Source: Cupriavidus sp. IDO
GTDB lineage: Bacteria > Pseudomonadota > Gammaproteobacteria > Burkholderiales > Burkholderiaceae
DNA: 64,000 nucleotides
Assembly: GCF_000812465.1 (NCBI RefSeq)
Contig: NZ_JWMA01000106.1
Location: forward strand, 45,403 to 109,402
Reading direction: 5' to 3'
The notes under the pieces were generated by a model. That model was not told where the DNA came from. It made no database searches and was given only the letters and a program-made list of their open reading frames with translations. Positions 9,610 through 18,182 of this stretch are shown here, one piece after another; the first letter of the stretch is position 1; each line of letters opens with the position of its first letter. Made by a program: the position numbers and the translations under genes.

Positions 9610-10963
9610 GCACTTGCGCTTTTCAGCGCTGAACGTAGGGCTTGGCTATGTTGCCGTGAGCCTGGTCGTGCTCACCCTGTTTGCCACGCCGCTCTTATAC
9701 GCCTGGCACAACACCATCGAGCAGAGTCGCACCGAAAGGCTGCAGTCCGAAGCGCGGAACATGGCAGATCTCTTTGCCAGCCACGGAGCCGATGCGCTGG
9801 CCACGGCCATTGAATCCCGCGTCGGCGGGCAACTTGAGGACGCCGAAATCACGATCCTCCTGTTCACGGATCCGGCATTGGCGAAGCTTGCCGGCAATTT
9901 GCCGGCATGGCCCCGCGAGGTTCCCCTATCGACCGGCATGCACGCAGCGTCGATCGATGTACGCAAGGGGGTGGTAAGAGCCGTATTGATCCACCAGGTA
10001 CTTCCCGGGGGCTATCACCTGTTATTGGGGCGGGACGTCGGCCGCTTTGAAAAGCTCGAAGCGCTGTTCATGTCCGCACTGGCGGGCGCGGCCGGCATGG
10101 TCCTGCTGCTCGGCGTCGCGGGCGGGCTACTGGTCCGTCGCACGCTGCTCTCAAAGGTGCACGACATCAACCAGGCAGCCGCGGCCATCATGCAGGGAAA
10201 TCTCGCACATCGGTTGCCTGCTTATGGCGGTGAAAGCGAACTCAATACGCTGGTAGAGACCCAGAACCGCATGCTCGACCAGATCGAGCACCTGTTCGAG
10301 GGCATCCGGAACGTGTCCAATGCGATCGCGCATGACCTGCGCACGCCGCTGGCGGAATTGCGTTCCCGCCTGGAAGAGTTGTCGGTGACCCGGCCTCGCC
10401 CGGAACAGACCTTCGCCGAGATCGACAGCGCCATCGCCGACGTAGACCGCGTCATGGGCATCTTCAATGCGCTGCTGCGGCTGGCGGAGATTGATTCCGG
10501 CACGCGCCGCTCCGGATTCATCGCGGTCGATGCCGCCGCGGTGGCAGGAGAAGCCGCCGAATTCTACCAACCCGTGGCGGAGCTCCAGGGGGTCGCCCTG
10601 TCTTTCGCGTCGTCCGGGGCGCTCCCGCTGGCTGGCGATCCGCTGTTGCTAGCGCAGGCGGTCGGGAATCTTATCGACAACGCGCTCAAGTATGCCCAGA
10701 AGCGTGGGACGGTCACGGTCGATGCGTCACGCCGCGCTGACGGGACGGTCGTCATCTCAGTGTCGGATGATGGGCCGGGCATCCCCGATGAAGAGAAGCA
10801 CAAAGTGCTCGAACGCTTCTACCGCGGCGACGCAAGTCGCAGTACACCGGGTGTGGGATTGGGGCTCAGCCTCGTGGCCGCCGTGGCGAAGCTGCATGGC
10901 GGCGCCCTTGAACTGACCGACAATCACCCGGGGTTGAGGGCAACGCTGGTCCTCGCTTCTTAA
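9602..10963 (+). CDS. Sensor histidine kinase
   Basis: A 453-residue membrane kinase and the partner of the preceding regulator. Two membrane helices (about residues 12-38 and 160-183) flank a periplasmic sensor region of about 120 residues; a HAMP linker follows, then the dimerisation domain with phospho-acceptor H244 (AIAHDLRTPLAELR) and an ATPase domain with the N-box NLIDNALKYA starting at residue 356, the G1 box DDGPGIPDEE and the G2 box GVGLGLSLV. All catalytic motifs are intact. The periplasmic part has no recognisable ligand domain, so the signal is unknown. Confidence 0.93.
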   Translation: MIKHLRFSALNVGLGYVAVSLVVLTLFATPLLYAWHNTIEQSRTERLQSEARNMADLFASHGADALATAIESRVGGQLEDAEITILLFTDPALAKLAGNLPAWPREVPLSTGMHAASIDVRKGVVRAVLIHQVLPGGYHLLLGRDVGRFEKLEALFMSALAGAAGMVLLLGVAGGLLVRRTLLSKVHDINQAAAAIMQGNLAHRLPAYGGESELNTLVETQNRMLDQIEHLFEGIRNVSNAIAHDLRTPLAELRSRLEELSVTRPRPEQTFAEIDSAIADVDRVMGIFNALLRLAEIDSGTRRSGFIAVDAAAVAGEAAEFYQPVAELQGVALSFASSGALPLAGDPLLLAQAVGNLIDNALKYAQKRGTVTVDASRRADGTVVISVSDDGPGIPDEEKHKVLERFYRGDASRSTPGVGLGLSLVAAVAKLHGGALELTDNHPGLRATLVLAS

Positions 10964-11102
10964 AGAGCTTCAGCGACGGCGCGGGCACGCAACCGAAGGC
11001 AGAGCCACGGCCGCGCACCGGTTCATGATATCGGGCGGCGGATCGCCTCGTCCTGGTCCACGCCCAGCTTTCGAGCGATGGCGTCAGATCCCGCCCGGCG
11101 AA

Positions 11103-11241
11103 TTCGGCTCATCACCGTCGTGCGCACGAACAATGCATGCTCGAAGGGCACATCGCCCTCCCCGCGCTCGTTGTCATCGTAGTCGCGGTCCAGAAATATA
11201 TAGGACTCCGCCTGGAGCTCATTGAAGACGCCACTGTCACG
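11103..11241 (-). pseudogene. Fragment of a DSD1/D-threonine-aldolase-like gene
   Basis: These 139 bases match 38792-38930 inside the complete DSD1-type gene of this window, with no gap and about nine mismatches (about 93% identity by eye). In the minus frame it encodes a segment around FLDRDY, NERGEGDVPFEHALFVRTT. The similarity stops abruptly at both ends: upstream sequence runs into the amidase 3' end and downstream (toward 11023) no family sequence continues. It is a gene remnant, too short to be functional. Some substitutions change residues (Gly to Glu, Gly to Asp), consistent with loss of constraint. Confidence 0.75.
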
Positions 11242-11257
11242 CTTTGAGAATGGGTTC

Positions 11258-12850
11258 TCAGTCGTTGCGCGCCAGACCCGGGGTGGAAGCAGGCATCTTG
11301 CGCGCGAGGGCCGCCTGCTCGAAACCATAGGCATATCGGATGAGTTGAGGTTCGCTCCACGGGCGACCGAGAAACTCCAGGCCGACAGGCACGCCGCGCG
11401 GGGCCTCCTCGGTGGGAGAAGAGAATCCGGCAGGAACCACAACGGCCGGGAATCCGGTCAACGAAGCCAGAATGCCGTTGCGTTCTCTTTGGTCATACTC
11501 TCCGATCGGCACGGGCAAGCGCTTCTGATGCGGATAGATCATGGCATCGAGATGGTTCTCCGCCATCAGGTTGGCAACCCGGATCTTGAGCGCGTCGATC
11601 TTTACCAGCCGGTCCTTGTAATCAGGCTCATTCAGGCCATTCTCGATGCCTTTGGCGGATTGCAGGAATTTACTCAGGCTCGGATGCGTTTTCCCACTGG
11701 CGACGATGTCGTCCAGTGAATGTGCGGGAGCATTGCTTCCGGCATCCCTCAGGTACTGGTTCATGACGCTCTTGTATTCGTATTTCTGAACATCAAGCTG
11801 ACCGTTCAGCTTGTCGGTATCCAGCTCGGGAGTCGAGACCGGTACGATGACCGCTCCTTTCTTCTTCAGAACGTCAATCGCATGCGCCATGACGCGATTG
11901 ACTTCCTCATGATCCGTCCCAGTCCCGAACAGGGATTGCATCACACCGATCCGTACGCCTTTCAGCCCGTCTTTATCCAGGTATGCCGTATAGGTCCCGG
12001 GGATATGGCCCCAGCTCATTGCGGTCACCGGATCGGTTTGATCGTACCCCGCCATGACGTCCAGCATGCGGGCGGCATCAGCCACCGAACGGGTGATCGG
12101 GCCGGCCTCGTCCTGCGTGAAGGAAACCGGCACAATTCCCGAGCGGCTGACCAGTCCAAGCGTAGGCCGGATAGACACGAGGCTATTGTTGGATGCCGGG
12201 GAACGCAGAGAATTTGCCGTATCCGAGCCGGTGCCAATGGTGGCGAAATTGGCAGCCAGCGCCGCTCCGGTGCCGCCGCTCGATCCGCCCGGTGTTAATT
12301 TGAGGTCGTAGGGATTCTTCGTCTGTCCGCCCAGCGAACTGACCGTCACCCCGCCCAGCGCAAATTCCTGAAGATTGGTCTTGCCGAGAATCACGGCACC
12401 ACTTCTCTTCAGGCGGCCCACCACGAATGCGTCTTCGGTGGGGCGCGAACCCGCCAGCGAAGCCGAGCCTGCGGTGGTCGGCATGTCGGCAGTGTTGTAA
12501 TTGTCCTTCAGCACCGTTGGAATGCACTGCAGCGATTTCAATTTTCCGCTGCGACGGAATGCGCGATCCATTTCATCTGCCTGGGCAAGCGCATCGGGAT
12601 TTATGTATAGCATGGCATTCAATGCAGGACCTTGCTTGTCATATGCCTGAATCCTGTCCAGATATTGCTTGACCAGCCCATGGCAGCTCAAACTTCCGTT
12701 CTTCATCGCTTGATGAATGTCAGCGACGGAGGACTCCATAATATTGAAAGATTTTTCGGCAGAATATGCCGTGAATGGCAGGATTCCGGAAAGCAACGCG
12801 ATCGCATTTGCCGCGAATCGGATCCCGAGAGAATATCTTTTTAAGCGCAT
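11258..12850 (-). CDS. Exported amidase, amidase-signature family
   Basis: A 530-residue amide hydrolase. The Ser-cisSer-Lys triad is complete with canonical spacing: K115 (TVLKDNY), S190 (GGSSGGTG) and S214 (DTANSLRSPA). The first 30 residues form a signal peptide (MRLKRYSLGIRFAANAIALL...AYSAE), so the enzyme is probably periplasmic. An in-frame TTG at 12889 would extend the start, but ATG 12850 places the signal peptide correctly. The substrate cannot be fixed; the family covers peptide amides, aryl amides and nitrile-derived amides. It lies upstream of nothing on its strand except the DSD1 fragment and is separated by 104 bases from the MFS gene, which may be co-transcribed with it. Confidence 0.88.
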   Translation of the reverse strand: MRLKRYSLGIRFAANAIALLSGILPFTAYSAEKSFNIMESSVADIHQAMKNGSLSCHGLVKQYLDRIQAYDKQGPALNAMLYINPDALAQADEMDRAFRRSGKLKSLQCIPTVLKDNYNTADMPTTAGSASLAGSRPTEDAFVVGRLKRSGAVILGKTNLQEFALGGVTVSSLGGQTKNPYDLKLTPGGSSGGTGAALAANFATIGTGSDTANSLRSPASNNSLVSIRPTLGLVSRSGIVPVSFTQDEAGPITRSVADAARMLDVMAGYDQTDPVTAMSWGHIPGTYTAYLDKDGLKGVRIGVMQSLFGTGTDHEEVNRVMAHAIDVLKKKGAVIVPVSTPELDTDKLNGQLDVQKYEYKSVMNQYLRDAGSNAPAHSLDDIVASGKTHPSLSKFLQSAKGIENGLNEPDYKDRLVKIDALKIRVANLMAENHLDAMIYPHQKRLPVPIGEYDQRERNGILASLTGFPAVVVPAGFSSPTEEAPRGVPVGLEFLGRPWSEPQLIRYAYGFEQAALARKMPASTPGLARND

Positions 12851-12954
12851 AGATAAGGTCAGATGGTTCTGAAGAATACAGCCCGCCAATCGAGGCTGGC
12901 ATGGTGAAGACTTTTGATCGTTATGAAAGAGATATCAGGGTCGCCAGCCATTTG

Positions 12955-14229
12955 TTATCCGAGATAACGTCGCCGTGCCGGCTTGAGAACAACGATCGCG
13001 AGCAATGCAGTCGCAATGTCCAGGGTGATGGCAACACCAAACACGGGCATCCAGCTACCGAGCTTTTCGTGCATCAGCGCAGCGAGCGGCCCGCCCAGGA
13101 TCGACCCGATGCCCTGTGAGATATAGAGCCAGCCGTAATTGGTGGTGGCGTAGCGCGTGCCAAAGGTATCGGTCAGCGTGGAGGGAAAGAGCGAGAATAT
13201 TTCACCCCAACCCAGGAACACCACGCCGGACAGCAGCACGAACAGCACGGCATTCTCGCGCGTCAGCAGCCACAGTCCCATCGCCACGCCTTCCAGCGCG
13301 AAAGCGAAGCACATGGTGTTCTCGCGGCCCCAGCGGTCGGATACCCAGCCAAACAGCGGGCGCGTCAGTCCATTGGTGAAGCGGTCGAGCGTCAGCGCCA
13401 GCGGCAGCGCGGCCATGCCGAGCACTGTCACGCCGGCAACGCCGAAGTCCTTCGCGAAAGTCGCCATCTGCGATGTCACCATCAACCCTGAGGTGGACAC
13501 CATTGTCATCATGGCAAAGAGCAGCCAGAACAGCGGCGTGCGCAGCATCTCGCGGGTTGGGACGTCAGCGGCGGCCTTTGCACCGGTGCGCCTCGCAGTA
13601 TGTTCGGGCAGCACCACGCCCTGCGGCGAACGAAGACCCTGCGAGGCGATGAAGCCGATCACGGCAAAGAGCAGGCCGAACTGCCACAACGTGGCCTCCA
13701 GTCCCCTCTGGGCCAGTGCCGAGGCGATCGGGAAGGTCGTGGCGATGGCACCCATGCCGTATCCCGCTGCGACCATGCCCACGGCAAGCCCGCGCCGGTC
13801 CGGGAACCAGCGCACCATCTGCCCGACGACCCCGACGTAGACAATGCCCGTGCCCAGCCCGCCCACGACGCCATAGCTCAGGTACAGCAGACCCACACTG
13901 TGCACCTGCGCCGCAAGCACCCAGCTCAGTCCCGACAGCACCGTGCCAAGCGCAATCAGCCGGCGCGGCCCGGAACGCTCAATCAGCGCCCCCTGGAACG
14001 GCGAAAAGAACGTCTGCAGCACGATCAGCAGCGAGAACGTGACCTGCAGCTCCGACAGGGGAACCCCAAGCTTTGCGGCCAGCGGCTTAGTGAACAGCGT
14101 CCAGACATACTGCGGACTGGAAATTGCCATCATGCACAGCATGCCAAGCGCCAGCTGTATCCAGCGCACGTGCGCCGCCGGCAAGGCCGCGGCACCACTC
14201 ACTGATGCGTTCTCTGCAACGGTATTCAT
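12955..14229 (-). CDS. MFS carrier, oxalate/formate antiporter (OFA) type
   Basis: A 424-residue transporter with 12 predicted membrane helices. Sequence character is that of the OFA/OxlT branch: the first helix SSPQYVWTLFTKPLA and the segment GGLGTGIVYVGVVGQMVRWFPDRRGLAVG are typical. OFA members exchange small dicarboxylates or monocarboxylates across the inner membrane. The start ATG 14229 has GGAG at good distance. It lies 102 bases downstream of the gamma-glutamyltransferase gene on the same strand and may carry the substrate or product of that enzyme or of the amidase; this is inference. Confidence 0.85.
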   Translation of the reverse strand: MNTVAENASVSGAAALPAAHVRWIQLALGMLCMMAISSPQYVWTLFTKPLAAKLGVPLSELQVTFSLLIVLQTFFSPFQGALIERSGPRRLIALGTVLSGLSWVLAAQVHSVGLLYLSYGVVGGLGTGIVYVGVVGQMVRWFPDRRGLAVGMVAAGYGMGAIATTFPIASALAQRGLEATLWQFGLLFAVIGFIASQGLRSPQGVVLPEHTARRTGAKAAADVPTREMLRTPLFWLLFAMMTMVSTSGLMVTSQMATFAKDFGVAGVTVLGMAALPLALTLDRFTNGLTRPLFGWVSDRWGRENTMCFAFALEGVAMGLWLLTRENAVLFVLLSGVVFLGWGEIFSLFPSTLTDTFGTRYATTNYGWLYISQGIGSILGGPLAALMHEKLGSWMPVFGVAITLDIATALLAIVVLKPARRRYLG

Positions 14230-14331
14230 CTGACTACTCCTTCAAACCAGCTTCGGGGGATCGGATAACGGAACTGCGTACAAGACCGGCCGTTGGCGCG
14301 CAAACACATTGCGCAAGCGGCATACGCCGGA

Positions 14332-15951
14332 TTACCAGCTGGCCACGGCGCCGTCGCCGCGGGGATCGGCCCCACCTTCGTAGAGCCCGTTGGGGTGCAG
14401 CACGATGGCGCCGGCATGGCCCATGGTTTCGTCATACGGCTGCAAGATCTCGATGTCGTGGCCGAGTGCGCGCAGGGCGTCGCAGGTTGGCTGCGGAAAG
14501 CGCGCCTCGAGCTTGAGAGTGTCGGTGGTCTGGCCCCAGGTGCGGCCCAGCAGCCAGCGGGGTGCGTCGATCGCGGCCTGGGGGTTCATGCCGAAATGCA
14601 CGATGCGCGAGAACACCGCGCTCTGCGATTGCGGCTGACCATCGCCGCCCATGTTTCCGTAGACCAGCGTACGGCCGTCGGCCAGGCGCGCCAGGGCCGG
14701 GTTCAGCGTGTGGAACGGTTTGCGCCCCGGCATCAGCGGGTTGCGCGCGGCAGGGTCCAGCGAGAAGCTGCAGCCGCGGTTCTGCCAGTTGATGCCAGAG
14801 GCAGGCAGCACGACGCCGCTGCCGAACTCGTGATAGATGCTCTGGATAAAGCTGACCGCGACGCCCTCGGCATCGACCACGCCCATCCAGACCGTATCCG
14901 CTGGCCCCATGCCCTCTCCCCACGGCAGCGCCCGGTCGGGCCGGATACGCGCGGCAGCAGCATCGAGCCAGGCTGGCGCAAGCAGGTCCCGTGGATCCAC
15001 GTCCATGTACGCGGGATCGGTGATATGGCGGTCGCGGGCCAGAAAGGCCTGTTTGGTTGCCTCGACGCAGGCATGGACGTAGGGCGCGCCGGTCGATGCC
15101 ATGGCGCGGGCTGGCAGCAGATCGAGCAGGCGGTCTAGCTGGCCCAGGATCTGCAGCGACACCAACCCCTGGGTGGGCGGCGGCATGTTGTAGACGCGGC
15201 CGCGCGAGTGCGCCAGTACCAGCGGTGTCTTCCATACGGCGCGGTGTTCCGCGAGGTCCTGCAGGCTTAGCGGACTGCCGACGGCGGCCAGGTCCTGCGC
15301 AATGCTGCGGGCCAGGTCGCCCCGGTAGAAATCGTCGAGCCCCGCTTCCACCAGTTGCTCCAGCGTGGCAGCCAGGCGTGGCTGGCAAAAGCGTGCACCG
15401 GCAAGCGGCGGCGCGCCGCCTGCCAGGAAGGTTTCGGCAAACCCGGTTATTCCAGAGAGCTCATGGGCCCTCGCTGCAACGCAGGCCGCCTGGCTATGCG
15501 TGACCGGAACGCCGTGGCGGGCATAGCCGATGGCGTCGGCAAGCAGCCGTGACAGCGGCATGCGCCCGCCCAGCGTCTCGCGCGACCAGGTGCGCGCGGC
15601 ATGCCAGCCGGCCACCGTCCCGGCCACCGTGTTGGCCGCCATCCCGCCGCGGAACGGGATCGTTGCGAAACCCGCTTCACGGTAGCGCTCGATGCTGGCG
15701 GCCTCTGCCGCCGCGCCGCACGCTTCGAGGCCGCGGGGCGCCTCATTCGGCCGCGCGATCAGCCAGAAGCTGTCGCCGCCGATGCTGTTCATATGCGGGT
15801 ACGCAACCGCGATCGTGGCCGCCGCCGCGATCATCGCTTCGACGGCGTTTCCGCCTTCGCGCAGGATCGCCAGCGCACTCTGCGAAGCCAGCGCGTGCGG
15901 CGCCACCGCCATGCCGCGGCTGCCGCGAATCGGGTTCCGATGAAACGTCAT
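14332..15951 (-). CDS. Gamma-glutamyltransferase family enzyme
   Basis: A 539-residue Ntn-hydrolase related to gamma-glutamyltranspeptidase/Ywrd. These proenzymes cleave themselves before a threonine that becomes the N-terminal nucleophile; the best candidate here is T353 in GPADTVWMGVVD, matching the TTH.SVVD motif of classical enzymes with altered flanks. The N-terminal segment is typical (LASQSALAILREGGNAVEAMIAAAA, NSIGGDSFWLI). There is no clear signal peptide, in contrast to secreted family members, so cytoplasmic action is likely. The altered motif and PPPTQGLVSLQ in place of PPSSGG suggest that the substrate may not be glutathione. A 14-bp dyad just upstream and an adjacent GntR gene suggest local control. 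Confidence 0.87.
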   Translation of the reverse strand: MTFHRNPIRGSRGMAVAPHALASQSALAILREGGNAVEAMIAAAATIAVAYPHMNSIGGDSFWLIARPNEAPRGLEACGAAAEAASIERYREAGFATIPFRGGMAANTVAGTVAGWHAARTWSRETLGGRMPLSRLLADAIGYARHGVPVTHSQAACVAARAHELSGITGFAETFLAGGAPPLAGARFCQPRLAATLEQLVEAGLDDFYRGDLARSIAQDLAAVGSPLSLQDLAEHRAVWKTPLVLAHSRGRVYNMPPPTQGLVSLQILGQLDRLLDLLPARAMASTGAPYVHACVEATKQAFLARDRHITDPAYMDVDPRDLLAPAWLDAAAARIRPDRALPWGEGMGPADTVWMGVVDAEGVAVSFIQSIYHEFGSGVVLPASGINWQNRGCSFSLDPAARNPLMPGRKPFHTLNPALARLADGRTLVYGNMGGDGQPQSQSAVFSRIVHFGMNPQAAIDAPRWLLGRTWGQTTDTLKLEARFPQPTCDALRALGHDIEILQPYDETMGHAGAIVLHPNGLYEGGADPRGDGAVASW

Positions 15952-15966
15952 GATGTGCTCCGAAAA

Positions 15967-15980
15967 TTATGTATACATAA
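15967..15980. promoter_or_regulatory. Candidate GntR/FCD operator
   Basis: Perfect 14-bp palindrome TTATGTATACATAA, 16 bases before the start of the gamma-glutamyltransferase gene. AT-rich palindromes of the form ATGTATACAT are typical of FadR/FCD-class GntR operators, and such a regulator is encoded directly upstream (16149-17054). It probably overlaps the promoter or leader and would repress the gene in the absence of ligand. Confidence 0.55.
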
Positions 15981-16077
15981 AATTCACGAAACACAACGCA
16001 AGGCCTGTGCCACGCCATGCCTTGCCACCGGTGGCGGCAGGCAATGCCGCGCCGGTCAAGGCATTGCCGGCGATAGC

Positions 16078-16099
16078 GGGGAATTCCCCAACTGGGGAA
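16078..16099. repeat. Overlapping GGGGAA/TTCCCC dyads
   Basis: GGGGAATTCCCC (16078-16089) overlaps TTCCCC-AACT-GGGGAA (16084-16099), so three half-sites sit in 22 bases between the GntR stop and the gamma-glutamyltransferase start. It may be a second operator or a terminator hairpin for the GntR transcript; there is no T-tract. Confidence 0.4.
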
Positions 16100-16148
16100 G
16101 GAAACGGAAGCGGGGAAGATTATGGCGCCGACGGCACCATATCAGTGC

Positions 16149-17054
16149 TTACCCGAAGCGCCTGCGACGCGGCGGTGCGCCGGTGGAGAACGGGCGCTCG
16201 AGGTTGGTGCGGGCTTGTTCCAGCCGTTCGGTGGTCAGGCGGCTGACCTCGACGCGCCCTTCTTCGATATGGCCGGTCAACAACTCGACCGCCCGCGCGC
16301 CATCGCAGGCCAGCAGCGCCGTGAGGATATTGGCGTGCTCCTCATACGTGAGGGCGATGCGCTCGCCGTAGGCGAAATCGAGCCGCCGGATGATCCTGAT
16401 GCGGTCCGTGACCTGTTGATGCACCGCGGCTGCCTCCGGGTTGCCCGCGGCACAGACAATGGCCTGGTGGAACGCCTCGTCCAGGTCGGCAACCTGGTTG
16501 CCGTCAGTCAGGCGTTCGGCAGGCGGGACTTGCCACGTGGCTGCCAGCACCTCCAGGCACGCGCGATCCACGCGCGGCGAGACCGGCTGCTGGCACAGGC
16601 GCATGGCAGCGTGGGTTTCCAGCAACGTGCGCAGGTCATAAAGTGCCTCGAAGCGTGCCAGGTCGATCGGCACCACCTCCCAGCCGTTGCGGAAGTGCCC
16701 GCGCACCAGTCCTTCGGACTGCAGGCGCAGCAGCGCCTCGCGTACCGGCGTGCGGGAAATGCCAAACCGCTCCGCGACATCATTCTCGGAAAAGCGGTCG
16801 CCAGGCAACAGCCGGAAGGCAAAGATGTCGTCCCGCAGGCTGAAGTAAGCACGTTGCGAACGGGACGATTCGCCGGCTATTGCCGCGCCGCCCTGGCGCT
16901 CCTGTGCCTCTGGCGGAGAGCCTGGACAGCCGGAGTCTGCTTGGGTAGCTGAAGAAGGGCCTGGCGGGGGCGTCGAGCGGCGCATCGGACTGATATCGAA
17001 ATGGGCATCGCTTTGGCGGGCGCGGAGCGAGACGCGTGGCGTGCGCGAAAGCAT
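16149..17054 (-). CDS. GntR-family regulator with FCD ligand domain
   Basis: About 301 residues with an N-terminal winged helix (YFSLRDDIFAFRLLPGDRFSENDVAERFGISRTPVREALLRLQSEGLV) and a C-terminal all-helical FCD domain that usually binds an organic acid with a metal ion (RTLLETHAAMRLC, DEAFHQAIVCAAG, YEEHANILTALLACDG). The N-terminal 75 residues before the helix-turn-helix look disordered and are longer than usual, so the true start may be the ATG at 16985 or even later; I give 17054, preceded by a weak GGTGGT. It lies just upstream of the gamma-glutamyltransferase gene on the same strand and is the obvious candidate to bind the palindrome at 15967-15980. Confidence 0.85.
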   Translation of the reverse strand: MLSRTPRVSLRARQSDAHFDISPMRRSTPPPGPSSATQADSGCPGSPPEAQERQGGAAIAGESSRSQRAYFSLRDDIFAFRLLPGDRFSENDVAERFGISRTPVREALLRLQSEGLVRGHFRNGWEVVPIDLARFEALYDLRTLLETHAAMRLCQQPVSPRVDRACLEVLAATWQVPPAERLTDGNQVADLDEAFHQAIVCAAGNPEAAAVHQQVTDRIRIIRRLDFAYGERIALTYEEHANILTALLACDGARAVELLTGHIEEGRVEVSRLTTERLEQARTNLERPFSTGAPPRRRRFG

Positions 17055-17248
17055 ACCACCGATTTGCGGGCATCCCGAAGACGTTGAAAACGGGCCGGAC
17101 AGCGCCGGGCCTCGGCCTGTGCCTGCACGAGCAGCAGGCGCCATCAAAGAAGCGGACAAGGCGGCCAAGGCACTGCTGCCGTTGTTCCCGATCATGCTCG
17201 CGCTGAACTTGTTGATCGCCATCCTGCAAGTGCGCTCTATCTCGGCCA

Positions 17249-18166
17249 CTAAGAGACGCTATCCTTTCCGCCGGCGGGCACGAAGCGCCGCTGCCGCATC
17301 CATTTAGTGACGACCCATTTCTCGCCCGCCTGCACTGGCGCCCCCGCATGCAGTGTCCTGCCGTCGAGTTGGCCGGCCGCATCGCAGTACTCAAAATACA
17401 CCGCATTGCCCTTGCGCGGCGAAACCGCGAAGCCGATCTCGGGAAACGTGGTCTCGCCGCCGGCGTCGACATCGTTGAGATACACGACCAGCGTGCTGAC
17501 CCGTTGCCCGCTGCGCGCCAGCGAAGCCTGGTTGGCCGCGTTGGTCGGCATCAGGAAATCGTAGTGCGGCGTGCTTTGCGCGCCCACGCCATAGCGCAGC
17601 ACCTGCAAGCCTTCGCCGTTCTCCACCGGCAGCCGCATCAGCGCGGAGATGCGCTGGTCGATGCGCGCCACCAGCGCGTTTTCCTGCAGCCGGAAGAACA
17701 TGCCGTGGCTGGTGCGCTCGTCGCTAACCACGGTAAAACCTGTCGACGGATCGACGGTAGTCGAGGGGGCCAGGCGCGGCTGCGCCATCGCGACCAGCGC
17801 GTCGCATTCGTCATGGCTCAGCACGCCTTCGAGCACTGCGACCGCCGGCTTGTCCATGCGCGACAGCACGCGCACGTCGCGATCGGCGGCGCCGAGCACC
17901 GTGCCTCGTCCCAGTCGCGCCAGGCGCACGCCGGGAGCCGCCGGCTTGACGCGGGACACCGTAATGCTGTCCCGCGGCAAGGGTGCGCCCTCGCGGTACG
18001 CGCGCGCGAAGGCAGCCACCAGCTCGCGCGCGACCAGCCGATCGTAGCCCTGCGAGGCCAAGGCCTGCACCATTTTGTCGGGCGCGCCGCCGTGCTGCAG
18101 CCCCTGCGTGATCCAGTCGCGCAGCGCGGGAGGGAAGTTGATGATCGCGAGCGTGGTCTCTGACAT
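17249..18166 (-). CDS. Prolyl-4-hydroxylase-like 2-oxoglutarate/Fe(II) oxygenase
   Basis: A 305-residue protein with a C-terminal P4Hc double-stranded beta-helix domain. The iron ligands H201 and D203 (TPHYDF) and H273 (TLHAGAPV) and the 2-oxoglutarate-binding lysine K283 (EKWVVTKWMRQR) are all present, so it should be an active dioxygenase that hydroxylates a prolyl or similar residue in a peptide or protein. The first about 100 residues are not part of the catalytic fold and include a possible tetratricopeptide-like helical pair. I start at ATG 18166, with GGAG 10 bases upstream, not at 18214. Its start lies 16 bases after the stop of the lipoprotein gene, so the two are probably one operon. 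The target is unknown. Confidence 0.88.
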   Translation of the reverse strand: MSETTLAIINFPPALRDWITQGLQHGGAPDKMVQALASQGYDRLVARELVAAFARAYREGAPLPRDSITVSRVKPAAPGVRLARLGRGTVLGAADRDVRVLSRMDKPAVAVLEGVLSHDECDALVAMAQPRLAPSTTVDPSTGFTVVSDERTSHGMFFRLQENALVARIDQRISALMRLPVENGEGLQVLRYGVGAQSTPHYDFLMPTNAANQASLARSGQRVSTLVVYLNDVDAGGETTFPEIGFAVSPRKGNAVYFEYCDAAGQLDGRTLHAGAPVQAGEKWVVTKWMRQRRFVPAGGKDSVS

Positions 18167-18182
18167 GGCGGGCAGGCTCCGC

